A DNA stretch of 64,000 nt from Deltaproteobacteria bacterium (lineage in GTDB: Bacteria; Myxococcota_A; UBA9160; UBA6930). A model generated the notes under the pieces. The model searched no databases. It was not told where the DNA came from and saw nothing but the letters and a program-made list of their open reading frames with translations. The DNA lies in the NCBI GenBank assembly GCA_029261815.1, contig JAJDAQ010000098.1:1-64000 (forward strand), in the 5' to 3' direction. Positions 7,231 to 16,020 of the stretch are shown one piece after another. A program made the translations under genes and the position numbers. Every line of letters starts with the position of its first letter. The first letter of the stretch is position 1.

Positions 7231-9897
7231 TCAGGCCGGCGGCTCAGTCTTGGCGCGCACCACCTCGTTGACGCGTTTGCACAACGTCTCGGCGTCGTAA
7301 GGCTTCTCGAGCAACGAGACATCATCGGGCAGCTCCGAGCGGTCCACACCGGCCGAGTAGCCGGACACGAGCAGCAATCCGATGTCCGGCGATTGTGCTC
7401 GGACGCGCTGACAGAGTTCGACACCCGACAACGTCGGCATCGCGACGTCGCTGACGATCATGTCGATTTCGTGCGAATCGGCGGTGAGGAGATTCCACGC
7501 CGCCTCTCCATCTTCGGCTTCGATGACGTCGTGCCCCGCCGCACGCAACGCACGAGCCCCGACGCGTCGAACCGCCGGCTCGTCGTCGACCAGCAGGATG
7601 CAGGCCGAGGAAAGGGCCCGCGACCGACTGGTCTCGCCCTGTTCCGGGGATGCCTCGACCACGTCATCGAGTGAAACGGGCAGGTAGATCGATGCGCGCG
7701 TGCCACCCTCTCTTCGGCCCTCGAGCACCAGCGTGCCGCGACATTGCTGGGCCAGACCGAGGGCCGTGGAGAGTCCGAGTCCGGTCCCCTCTCCTTCGGG
7801 CTTCGTCGTAAAGAAGGGCTCCAGGGCGTGCTCTGTCACCTCGGGCGAGATGCCAGTCCCGTTATCCGAGACCGAGATTCGAACGTAGTCCCCGGGCGCA
7901 AGATCAGACGGCAGACCGGCTCCACCTGCCCGCCCGTCAACAGCGCGCGACTGCACCGCGATGGACCCCGTGCCCGAAACGGCGTCACGCGCGTTCAGGA
8001 CGAGGTTCACGATGGCTTGTTCCATCTGGCTGGCATCGGTGTCGACCAGGAGTGGGCCCCGCGTGAGATCGATCGTGAGCTCTACGGACGGGCCCACGAC
8101 CGTCGTCAGCATCGTCTTCAATCCATTGACCAGGTCGTTCACATCAACGACGTCGGTATGGAGCGCCTGGCGGCGGCTGAAGGTCAGTAGCTGTCGCGTG
8201 AGGTCGGCAGATCGGCGGGCCGCCAGTAGGATCTCGTTGGCGTCACGCTGGAGTTCGCCATCCAGTTCCTCGACGAGACCAGCGCTGTATGCGGAGATCA
8301 CCGTCAACATGTTGTTGTAGTCGTGGGCGATCCCGCCTGCGAGGCGGCCCACGGCTTCCATCTTCTGGGCCTGGAGCAGACGCTGCTCGAGATCCTTGCT
8401 CTCGGTGAGATCATGGACATTCGAGAGGATGCATGCGCGCCCGAGGATGTTGATACGACTTGCCGATAGCAGGAAGGTCCGATGGCGGCCGGCGGGGTCT
8501 TGAATCGGGATTTCCATTGCGGCGCGGTGGCCAACATCACGGATGCTGGATCGGATCTGCTCCTGAATGTCCTCCGGAAGATCGAAGCCGAAGTCCCAGA
8601 GCTTACGACCGACGACGTCAGTACGCGTCGGGCTCGCTGTCATTCGCAGCCATTCATCGTTGCACTCGACGATCTCATCGGTCTCGAGGTCGCTGATCAC
8701 CATCGCGTCGGGGTGTTCCTGGAAGGCGAGGGAGAACTTGGCCTCGCTATCCCCGAGCGCTCGCTCCGCCCGTCGACGCAGAACGGCGCCGGCCAGCAGT
8801 TCGGTCATCAGGCGAAGTGAGTCGATGTCGTCCTCACTCCAGGTGCGTTCGGTGTTCGTGGTCTCGAAGCTCTGGTACCCCACGAACTGGTTTCCAGCTC
8901 GAACCGGAATGCACAGCCACGAACGCACGCCGCGGCTCGCCAGATAGGCTCGTTCGGCAGCCGCCTCGGGCGGAAAGTCTTCGAGGCGCGCAAACTGGGA
9001 GACCTCGCGGGCGGCAATCCGCTGCGCCGTCCAGGAAAAGCGCCCACTCGCTGTCGCCACATCGGATGCGATCTCGGCCGGGACTTCGTCGTCCTCACCA
9101 AACGTGAACCGACCGACCATGCCGTTGCGGTCGATGAGGCGCAGTATCGTTCGATCAGATTCGGCGATCGCGGCCGCCTGTTCCATGGCCGCGGAGAGTG
9201 CGTCATCGAAAGACGCCCCCTGCGCAGTCTGCAACTCACCGGACAGCTGGAGGAGTCGGCGCCGATGCTCGGCAGCGCGACGCGCCCGTTGAGCGCTGCG
9301 CTCTGCATCTCGCACCGTGAGCGATCGGGCCGCGTCGTACAGCGCCGACAACAAGCCCACTGCGAACACCACGTTCAGCGCATCGCGAATCAACTCTGTA
9401 CTGGGCGGGGCCAGCCGCGCGTACTCCGGGGCGAGCCACTCGCCCGGTACCCACGGCGACAGCACCACGGCGGTCGCCGAGAGTGCGGTGAAGACCAGAC
9501 CAGAGCGCCACCCGGAGAGGAGCACGGCCACGATCGGAAACACCGCGAACGAGAACATCGCGCCGACATTGCGGCCGCCCGCAAGCAGGCTCAAGAGCAA
9601 GGTGTGTGCGAACGCGAATGACGCAAGCGCGTTCGCGATGCCGACCGCCGAGAGCACGTGGCGCCCCCCCACGATCAGGCCACCGATCGCAACGGCCCAC
9701 GCAAAATTCAGCGCGGTCACTTTCGGATCAAGCCCCATCACCAACGAGGTGAGACCTGTCACGCCCAGGATCAAGGTCCCGAGCAGACCCGCTGCGACGA
9801 TCAGCCGAACGCGTCGTCGTGCCTCGTCGGTCGCACCCTCGGGTTCGGGCGCGATCCGGTCGAGACCGTCCAGCAATCGTCGAGTCCATTCGCGCAT
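7231..9897 (-). CDS. Hybrid sensor histidine kinase, membrane-bound (GAF-PAS-HisKA-HATPase-REC)
   Basis: 888 residues. About six hydrophobic segments lie between 30 and 190, then a coiled stretch, a GAF domain (about 225-375), and a PAS domain (about 385-505). Next comes the HisKA box GGIAHDYNNML with His525, a HATPase with NLVLNARDAV (N box), SDNGTGI and GTGLGLS. A receiver domain at about 765-885 has Asp817 in VSDVAMP. No output domain follows, so the phosphate is passed to another protein not in this window. The PQQ dehydrogenase lies upstream on the same strand at 127 bases. A link between the sensor and alcohol oxidation is possible but unproven. Confidence 0.92.
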   Translation of the reverse strand: MREWTRRLLDGLDRIAPEPEGATDEARRRVRLIVAAGLLGTLILGVTGLTSLVMGLDPKVTALNFAWAVAIGGLIVGGRHVLSAVGIANALASFAFAHTLLLSLLAGGRNVGAMFSFAVFPIVAVLLSGWRSGLVFTALSATAVVLSPWVPGEWLAPEYARLAPPSTELIRDALNVVFAVGLLSALYDAARSLTVRDAERSAQRARRAAEHRRRLLQLSGELQTAQGASFDDALSAAMEQAAAIAESDRTILRLIDRNGMVGRFTFGEDDEVPAEIASDVATASGRFSWTAQRIAAREVSQFARLEDFPPEAAAERAYLASRGVRSWLCIPVRAGNQFVGYQSFETTNTERTWSEDDIDSLRLMTELLAGAVLRRRAERALGDSEAKFSLAFQEHPDAMVISDLETDEIVECNDEWLRMTASPTRTDVVGRKLWDFGFDLPEDIQEQIRSSIRDVGHRAAMEIPIQDPAGRHRTFLLSASRINILGRACILSNVHDLTESKDLEQRLLQAQKMEAVGRLAGGIAHDYNNMLTVISAYSAGLVEELDGELQRDANEILLAARRSADLTRQLLTFSRRQALHTDVVDVNDLVNGLKTMLTTVVGPSVELTIDLTRGPLLVDTDASQMEQAIVNLVLNARDAVSGTGSIAVQSRAVDGRAGGAGLPSDLAPGDYVRISVSDNGTGISPEVTEHALEPFFTTKPEGEGTGLGLSTALGLAQQCRGTLVLEGRREGGTRASIYLPVSLDDVVEASPEQGETSRSRALSSACILLVDDEPAVRRVGARALRAAGHDVIEAEDGEAAWNLLTADSHEIDMIVSDVAMPTLSGVELCQRVRAQSPDIGLLLVSGYSAGVDRSELPDDVSLLEKPYDAETLCKRVNEVVRAKTEPPA

Positions 9898-10024
9898 GCG
9901 TGTGGCCGGGTCCCCGAGTCGTGGGGCCCTCCACCCATGGGGCCCGACTTCTCATGGGCGTATCGGCCACCGCTCCGGCAGGCTGAATCCGTTCCTGCGT
10001 CGGCGCCGTCCAGGGTCCTCGCGG

Positions 10025-12205
10025 CTACGGTTTGACCAACCGCCTCTCTCCGCGTTGGTGTCCGAGCGTGGCCTCGTGGGCCACGTAGGCCTTCACCTGA
10101 TCGACTTCCTCGACCGAGAGGAACTCCTTCCATGCCGGCATTCCGCGCGCCGCGAATGCGCCGTCGAACACGATGCTCTGCCACGCTTCGTCGATCTCGT
10201 CGAGCCGGTAGCGCACGTCCGGAACGATTCCGCCGCTGATGGCATTGCCGCCGTGGCACACCGAACAGTAGGTGTTGTAGAGCATGCGGCCCTGCGCCAC
10301 GTCTTCGGTCGACGCAGCGGCCAACCCGTGCGCCGGAAGCACCTGTTCGACCGTCTCGATCACGGGAAGCTGCCCGGTCGCGCCGCGCTTGAATACCAGC
10401 AGGCGGCTGATGTTGACCATGTTGAGGGGGCCGCTGATCGCGCCGAACGGCAAGCTGCTCTCGCCGCCCCACCCCGACGCAACCGCCACGTACTGCTCGC
10501 CGTCGAGTTCGTAGGTGATGGGCGACGCCATGATGCCGCCCTGCACCGGGTAGCTCCAGATTGGCTTCCCGGTGTCGGCCGCGTAGGCGTTGAAGTGTCC
10601 GGACAGATCGCCCTGGAAGACGAGGTTTCCCTGGGTCGAGAGCAGGCCACTTCCCGAATAGAAACCGGTTTCGGCGCGCCACACTTCCTGTTGGGCCGCG
10701 GGATCCCACGCGATCAGGATGCCAGACGCCGCCGCCGGCCCGGCTTCCGCACGCTCACCCGTCGTCATTTCGTCCGGGAGGCCAATCATCTTCTCGACCG
10801 CATAGTTAGTCGTCCAGATCGTCGGGCGCCGCAGCGTCACGGTGTCGTCGTTGTAGATCCCGCTCGACACCTTCGCCGGGATGTAGACGTACCCGGTCTC
10901 GGGGCTGTACGTCATCGGGTGCCAGTTATGCGAACCACTCGGGCCCGGCACGATGAGCTGGTCGGACTCTGTGTCGCGAACGCCCGGCGCTTCGACCGGA
11001 CGTCCCGTCGCCATGTCGACGTGGGTGGCCCAGGTGACGGGCATGAACTTGTCTGCCGCGAGCAACTCGCCGGTCTCACGATCCAGGACGTAGAAGAAAC
11101 CATTCTTCGGGGCCTGCATCACCACGTTCCGCGGCTTCCCGTCGAACGGAATCTCGGCCAGGATCATGTGCTGGGTCGCGGTGTAGTCCCAGTGGTCGCC
11201 CGGCGTCGTCTGGTAGTGCCACTTGTAGGCACCCGTGTCCGCGTCGACGGCCACGATGGACGAAACGAACAGGTTGTCGCCCCCTTCGGGGCTGCGGACC
11301 TTCTGGTTCCAACTCGCCGCGTTCCCGACGCCGATGTACAGCAGGTTCAGGTCGGGATCGAACGCGAACGAATCCCAGGCGGTCCCACCGCCCTTCCCGT
11401 TCTTCCACCACTCGCCCGTCCAGGTCGAGGCAATCCATTTCTGGGTGTCATCCTCGAAGCCTTCGGCCGGGTTCCCGGGCACGGTAAAGAAACGCCAGAC
11501 CTGCTCACCGGTCTCGGCATCGTAGGCGGTGACATAGCCACGTACCGACATCTCGGCGCCACCATTGCCGATGATGACTTTTCCGTTCACGACGCGGGGC
11601 GCGCCCGTGATCGTGTAGGAGTCGACATCGTTCAGCCGCGTGTCGACCTCCCAGACCACTTCGCCTGTCTCGCGATCGAGCGCCCGCAGACGTCCGTCCA
11701 GGCTCGCGGCATAGACGTTCGAACCCCAGAGCGCGGCGCCGCGGTTCACGACATCACAGCATGCATGCCGGCCGTAGTCCTTGGGCACCTTCGGATCGAA
11801 ATGCCAGGCGAGATCACCCGTCCGCGCGTCGTACGCGAGCACATGGCCCCACGACGCGGTCACATAGAGTCGGCCATCAGCCATCAGCGGCGTCGTTTCG
11901 ATGCCACGGTTCGTCGGAAAATCGGCATGCCAGGCGACGCCAAGTTCGTTGACGTTGCTCTCGTCGATCCCGTCGAGCTGACTGAAGCGCTGCTCGCTGT
12001 AGGTCCTCCCGTGAGTCACCCACTCGGTCGAACTCGACTCCGCGGCCAGGATCCGCGCGGCATCCACAGGCATCGACACCGCTACGGCCGGCGCCGCGGA
12101 CGCGTCCGCTTCCGGTGCAGCAACCGGGTCAGAAGTCTCCGAGCACGCCAGCGCCGCCCCCAACAAGAAGAGTGTGCATGCTGCGCGAACGAACCGACGT
12201 GACAT
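10025..12205 (-). CDS. PQQ-dependent alcohol dehydrogenase, quinohaemoprotein lipoprotein
   Basis: 726 residues from ATG 12205, behind CGGAGGTCATCC. The N-terminus is a lipoprotein signal, FLLGAALAC, so the enzyme is membrane-anchored and periplasmic. An eight-bladed PQQ propeller follows, with repeated LxAxDxxTGxxxW units (for example LRALDRETGEVVW). A C-terminal cytochrome c domain has CSVCH at 647-651 and the axial Met in RGMPAW. It should oxidise an alcohol or aldehyde and pass electrons internally to haem. The metal-site motif reads WDYT where lanthanide enzymes of the XoxF/PedH type have WDYD, so a calcium enzyme is favoured. The mature N-terminus is long and Ala/Pro-rich. Confidence 0.93.
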   Translation of the reverse strand: MSRRFVRAACTLFLLGAALACSETSDPVAAPEADASAAPAVAVSMPVDAARILAAESSSTEWVTHGRTYSEQRFSQLDGIDESNVNELGVAWHADFPTNRGIETTPLMADGRLYVTASWGHVLAYDARTGDLAWHFDPKVPKDYGRHACCDVVNRGAALWGSNVYAASLDGRLRALDRETGEVVWEVDTRLNDVDSYTITGAPRVVNGKVIIGNGGAEMSVRGYVTAYDAETGEQVWRFFTVPGNPAEGFEDDTQKWIASTWTGEWWKNGKGGGTAWDSFAFDPDLNLLYIGVGNAASWNQKVRSPEGGDNLFVSSIVAVDADTGAYKWHYQTTPGDHWDYTATQHMILAEIPFDGKPRNVVMQAPKNGFFYVLDRETGELLAADKFMPVTWATHVDMATGRPVEAPGVRDTESDQLIVPGPSGSHNWHPMTYSPETGYVYIPAKVSSGIYNDDTVTLRRPTIWTTNYAVEKMIGLPDEMTTGERAEAGPAAASGILIAWDPAAQQEVWRAETGFYSGSGLLSTQGNLVFQGDLSGHFNAYAADTGKPIWSYPVQGGIMASPITYELDGEQYVAVASGWGGESSLPFGAISGPLNMVNISRLLVFKRGATGQLPVIETVEQVLPAHGLAAASTEDVAQGRMLYNTYCSVCHGGNAISGGIVPDVRYRLDEIDEAWQSIVFDGAFAARGMPAWKEFLSVEEVDQVKAYVAHEATLGHQRGERRLVKP

Positions 12206-12301
12206 GGATGACCTCCGAGGGGAAGAGTCCCTCGTGCGGGAATATGGCCCGAAGTGCGCCCGAGCGCCTCTGCTACAAACGGACCGAAGATCGAGGCTCC
12301 C

Positions 12302-13129
12302 GTGTCCCATATCGACGTCTACGGTGTCAACCATTCTCCCTGGGTCCAGGCGGTCCTCCTGGGCCTGCACGAGAAGGGCGTGGACCATTCGCTGAAGATC
12401 GTGCCGCCGTTCCAGGTCCTCCTAACGACCGGCGTCATGATGCCGGCTGCCAGCATCGATGGGGAGCCGTGGCAGCTCGAGTCTGCCGAGATTCTGCGAC
12501 GCGTGGGCTTCGACGACATTTCCCCCAGCGACATGCGCGCGATCCAGGCCGCGTGGCAGGGCGTCCTGCATCGCCCGGACTCTGCGTTCCGCTTCTGGCA
12601 TGCCTTCAGCCTGCATCGGGACTCGGACACGCCGCTGTGGCGTCGCCTACGAAATCAGTTCCTGCGCAGCTTCATGACCCTCTACTTCTTCCTCCTGATC
12701 CGGGCCTTCGTCTTCAGCGGCAAGGGCCAGGACCCGGAGAACTTCACGGACCAGTTCATCGTCTGGGAGGAAAAGCTCGAGCATGGCGAAGGGCCGTTCC
12801 TGGGCGGAAACGTGCCTTGCGTACTCGATCTGATGCTATTCGGGATCATCCAATGCCACTGCAGTATCCCGGTTCCGCCATTGGAAGTCCTCCGCCACGA
12901 TCCGAGACTCTCGCGCACGCGCTCATGGATCAGTGCGATGAACGCTCGCTTCGCAGACTACGAGCACCTCTATTCAGGCGTCTACTTCGAGCCTCACTCG
13001 CCGGCTCCCGAGCGAGCGCCTGCACTTGAGCGTGCGGCCTACTGGCTGGGCGCAGCAACCATGGTGGTCTCGTTCCCGGTGACGATCCCGCTGGTCCTGT
13101 TCCTGGCGATGCGTGTCCGGCGGACCTAG
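12302..13129 (+). CDS. GST-like protein with C-terminal membrane helix
   Basis: 275 residues from a GTG at 12302; an earlier GTG at 12254 is possible. I prefer 12302 because the protein then begins SHIDVYGVNHSPWVQAVLLG, a normal first strand and helix of the glutathione transferase fold. Weak GST features follow: a second part near IDGEPWQLESAEIL, then a helical C-terminal half with VPCVLDLMLFGIIQCH. The end, WLGAATMVVSFPVTIPLVLFL then RVRR, is a single membrane helix, unusual for cytosolic GSTs. It is divergent from the PQQ dehydrogenase, sharing the short upstream region. Whether it uses glutathione is not visible. Confidence 0.72.
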   Translation: MSHIDVYGVNHSPWVQAVLLGLHEKGVDHSLKIVPPFQVLLTTGVMMPAASIDGEPWQLESAEILRRVGFDDISPSDMRAIQAAWQGVLHRPDSAFRFWHAFSLHRDSDTPLWRRLRNQFLRSFMTLYFFLLIRAFVFSGKGQDPENFTDQFIVWEEKLEHGEGPFLGGNVPCVLDLMLFGIIQCHCSIPVPPLEVLRHDPRLSRTRSWISAMNARFADYEHLYSGVYFEPHSPAPERAPALERAAYWLGAATMVVSFPVTIPLVLFLAMRVRRT

Positions 13130-13139
13130 CCGAGCGTTT

Positions 13140-13598
13140 TCAAGGCGCGAAGCTCGAGCGCGCCTTGATCCCCCAGCGCCCGTCCTGCCGGGTCACGATA
13201 TAGATCGAATCGAACTCGGACAGAATTGAACCGTCCGCGCGGTAGCGAATGAAACGCGTATCGAAATGGACCTTCGACGGTCCCGAGTGGATCACCGTGC
13301 GCGCTTCCCAGGCGCTGCGGTCCCAACCCTGCGTCGCCGACGCGAAGCGTTCGAACAGGTCCGGCCGGGTCCCGGCCGCCTGCAGTACCGACACCTCCCC
13401 GCTCGCGATGCGGTAGTGGGGGAAGTGCAGCGTGGCCTCGAAGGCCTCCACGTCCCGTGCATTGAAGGCGCGCATGAACGCATCGAGAACGGCCATCGCG
13501 GAGGCCTCGGCTTCCGAATCCGCAGCGAGTGCGGGCGTCGAGGCCAGGAGTATGAGGAGCGCGAATACGGTGAGCCGGCTGTGTCGGTGAGATTCCAC
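13140..13598 (-). CDS. Secreted SnoaL/NTF2-like protein
   Basis: 152 residues from a GTG at 13598 with AAAGGA eight bases upstream. The N-terminus is a signal peptide (RLTVFALLILLASTPALAA). The mature part has the layout of the NTF2-like/SnoaL fold: AVLDAFMRAFNARDVEAFEATLHFP, later RTVIHSGPSKVHFDT, and a closing strand GRWGIKARSS. Such domains bind small hydrophobic molecules or act as isomerases. No catalytic residue can be assigned. It ends 10 bases from the convergent GST-like gene. Confidence 0.75.
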   Translation of the reverse strand: MESHRHSRLTVFALLILLASTPALAADSEAEASAMAVLDAFMRAFNARDVEAFEATLHFPHYRIASGEVSVLQAAGTRPDLFERFASATQGWDRSAWEARTVIHSGPSKVHFDTRFIRYRADGSILSEFDSIYIVTRQDGRWGIKARSSFAP

Positions 13599-13862
13599 GG
13601 GCAGTCCTTTGGCGGGTGCGGCCCCCGAAACCCGCTTGGCTTCAGGCGGCGTCGCGCATGGTGAGCTTGACTCAGTTGTCCGGAGTCGGCGACAAACCGT
13701 GGAGTCGAGACGCGTGCCCGATTGGAACCACTTCAGTCGGACACCCCCTCGTGCGCGTCTCGATGCTTTGGGTCTGGGCATGGCCGAGAATGCGAAGGCA
13801 CGCGCCCCTGCGCGGAAGCAGCCGGGAACGGTCGAATCGGCACGAGCCGTTCGGCGAAACGC
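13599..13862. other. Gap without recognisable gene
   Basis: 264 bases between two minus-strand genes. Short open frames on both strands read as arginine-rich composition artefacts. The only clear element is the AAAGGA ribosome site just upstream of the 13598 start. A promoter for that gene probably lies here, but I cannot place it. Confidence 0.5.
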
Positions 13863-14315
13863 CTAGCGGGCGGCCAACCGGAACAAGTACGCCTCCGTAA
13901 CGTCCTCGTTCCCTGGGCGCCGTCCGTACTTGCTCTCGTACGCATCGCTGAATCGATCGAATTCGACCTGACCCTCGACGCGCGAAGCAGCGAGCTCATA
14001 GAGAGAGCCGTTCGCTTGAAGCCGTACGTTCGGGTCGGCCTCCATGTTGCCGACCCACTGCGCGCGATTGGTTCCCGCGTGGACATAGAGGTGCTCTCCG
14101 AGCGCGATCACCCAGATGTTGACCGAGTAGGGGTCTGCCGGGCCGGACTCGAGCTGGATGGTGTCGATCTCGTCCGTGAACGCCCAGCTATCCGGGGCGG
14201 CCACGGTTGGCCCCTCGAGCGCTCCTCCGGGCAGGAGCAACGTCGGGCCGCCGCATGCGGCCAGCATGGCCCCGAGAGAGGCGACCAGTGCAAGGCGAAG
14301 AAGGATCCTGTTCAT
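13863..14315 (-). CDS. Lipoprotein with PNPOx-like split-barrel domain
   Basis: 150 residues from ATG 14315 behind an AGGAG site. The signal peptide ends in a lipobox (GAMLAAC, then GG). The body resembles the FMN/F420-binding split barrel of pyridoxamine-phosphate oxidase-like proteins: NIWVIALGEHLYVHAG, WVGNMEADPNVRLQ, YELAASRV. Lipid-anchored members of this fold are uncommon, and cofactor binding outside the cytoplasm would be odd. It may therefore be a non-catalytic family member. Confidence 0.7.
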   Translation of the reverse strand: MNRILLRLALVASLGAMLAACGGPTLLLPGGALEGPTVAAPDSWAFTDEIDTIQLESGPADPYSVNIWVIALGEHLYVHAGTNRAQWVGNMEADPNVRLQANGSLYELAASRVEGQVEFDRFSDAYESKYGRRPGNEDVTEAYLFRLAAR

Positions 14316-14483
14316 GACGCGACTCCTGTCGAAGGTCTGGATGGCGCATTCCGGCGCACGCGTCCGATGGGCCACCGTTCGCTTGGCGGAGCCTAGGGGA
14401 GACCGTCGGACTCGGCCTATGCTTGCGGGAACGAGTCGCCGCCTACCACCGGGTGGCGGACACCTACGTGGAGAGACCCGCAG

Positions 14484-15749
14484 ATGAACCGAATCCAACT
14501 GCTTGTGGCGTGCGCGCTGGCGGCGACGTCCTGTCAAGGCGCGCCGCCCGGAGTGGCCCCGCAAGCCACAGCCAGCGAGCGCCTGGAACTCGCAAGGTCG
14601 ATTCACGAGCGCGTCCTGGTCCTCGACGCCCATGCGGATATCGAGTTTCCGGATCGTCCGTCGCCCTATGTGGGAGATGATGGCCGGTCGCAGGTGGAGC
14701 CCAGCAAGCTCCACGCGGGAGGGGTCGATGCCGTCGTGATGTCGGCCGCTGTCGGGCCAGGGCCGCGTAACGATGAGGCCTACGGCGCGGCGCGGGCAGC
14801 GGCGGAAGCGAAGCTTGGCGCCGTCCGGGCGCTGGCGGCAGATCCCGAGAACCGCGTCGTGGTCGCCCGAAATGCCGCCGAAGTCGTTGCCGCCCACGCG
14901 GCCGGCCGGCCCGCCCTCATCCTCGGTTTCCAGAATGCCCGCATCCTGGGACGAGACGTTTCGGTCCTGGATGACTTCTACGCAGCCGGTGTGCGTGTGT
15001 TCGCGCTGACGCACATGGGACATAACGACTTTGCAGACTCGTCGCGGCCGGTCTTCGATGGCGCCACCGGGCAACATGAGCCCGTCGCCGAACACGGCGG
15101 ATTGTCCGACCTCGGCGTCGCGGCGATCGCGCGAATCAATGCGCTCGGCGGGGTGGTGGATGTCTCGCAGCTGTCGTCCCAGGCGACGCTACAAGTACTC
15201 GACCTGTCGACGGCCCCTGTCATCGCGAGCCACTCGAACGCTCGTGGGGTGACCGATGTCAGTCGGAACCTGAGTGACGAAGAGATCGACCGCATCGGAA
15301 AGAATGGGGGCGTCATCCATGTTGCGCCCTTCCGCGGATACCTGTTCGACTCTTCGGACGCCGGCCTCGACACGAAGATCCGCGCGGCTCGCAACGCAGC
15401 GGGCGTCGAGGAGGACTACTACTACCCGTTCGAACTCTATTGGGAGATCGAGGACCCCGAAGCGCGCGCAGCTTTCGTGGGATCGATCAGCGACCTGCTC
15501 GGACCCGGTAGCGTCGGCGCCATGCTCGACCACCTCGACTACATCGTTGAGCGAGTTGGCGTGGAACACGTCGGGATCGGAACGGACTTCAATCATGGCA
15601 GCGGTGTCGATGGCTACAAGGACGCCAGCGAAGCCCTGAACGTGACCGTCGCCCTACTCGAACGAGGCTACAGCGAAGAGGATGTCGCGAAGATCTGGGG
15701 CGAAAACTTCCTTCGCGTCCTGCGAGCCGCCGACCGGGTCAACGACTAA
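14484..15749 (+). CDS. Membrane dipeptidase (peptidase M19 family), lipoprotein
   Basis: 421 residues with a short lipoprotein signal (CALAATSCQG). Renal-dipeptidase (M19) landmarks are VLDAHADIEF with the His-x-Asp zinc ligands near 50, ILGFQNAR, ALTHMGHNDF, VIASHSNARGV and GIGTDFNHG. Family members hydrolyse dipeptides, and some act on D-amino-acid or N-acyl substrates, using two zinc ions. It is located on the outer face of a membrane. It is monocistronic here, and the lipoprotein gene at 13863-14315 is divergent from it. Confidence 0.9.
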   Translation: MNRIQLLVACALAATSCQGAPPGVAPQATASERLELARSIHERVLVLDAHADIEFPDRPSPYVGDDGRSQVEPSKLHAGGVDAVVMSAAVGPGPRNDEAYGAARAAAEAKLGAVRALAADPENRVVVARNAAEVVAAHAAGRPALILGFQNARILGRDVSVLDDFYAAGVRVFALTHMGHNDFADSSRPVFDGATGQHEPVAEHGGLSDLGVAAIARINALGGVVDVSQLSSQATLQVLDLSTAPVIASHSNARGVTDVSRNLSDEEIDRIGKNGGVIHVAPFRGYLFDSSDAGLDTKIRAARNAAGVEEDYYYPFELYWEIEDPEARAAFVGSISDLLGPGSVGAMLDHLDYIVERVGVEHVGIGTDFNHGSGVDGYKDASEALNVTVALLERGYSEEDVAKIWGENFLRVLRAADRVND

Positions 15750-16020
15750 CAACTTCCACACGACCTGACAGCACAGCTCAGGAATCCGCGCGCTCTACAC
15801 CTCCCGGCCCCACGACTGCGGGAGCCGGCCCGCGGATGCCGTAACGAAGTGTCTCGTGTTCGCGCGCAACGTCCCAGGAGCCATCGCGGAGCGCAGCTGC
15901 AGCTCGGGTCGCTCTACGATTTCTTCCAGGCGATCGAGCGCCGCGCGAGCCGGAGGATCCACCGACGCTCCCGTCGCCTCTGCGCTCGGCATCGGAACCC
16001 TTCGGCGTGCGTCGACGAGG
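15750..16020. other. Gap without recognisable gene, weak hairpin
   Basis: 271 bases between convergent genes. An inverted repeat CTCCCG / CGGGAG with a 12-base loop at 15801-15824 is the only structure I see, and it could help end transcription of the dipeptidase gene. No coding signal is convincing in any frame. Confidence 0.35.

Noticed and set aside
9317-12202. Plus-strand open frame of 961 residues
   Set aside because: It lies antisense to the PQQ dehydrogenase and histidine kinase, whose motifs are unmistakable. The translated sequence is Arg/His-rich with no domain, as expected for the shadow of a GC-rich gene.
10025-12205. Lanthanide-dependent (XoxF-like) dehydrogenase
   Set aside because: The residue after WDY is Thr, not the Asp expected for lanthanide binding.
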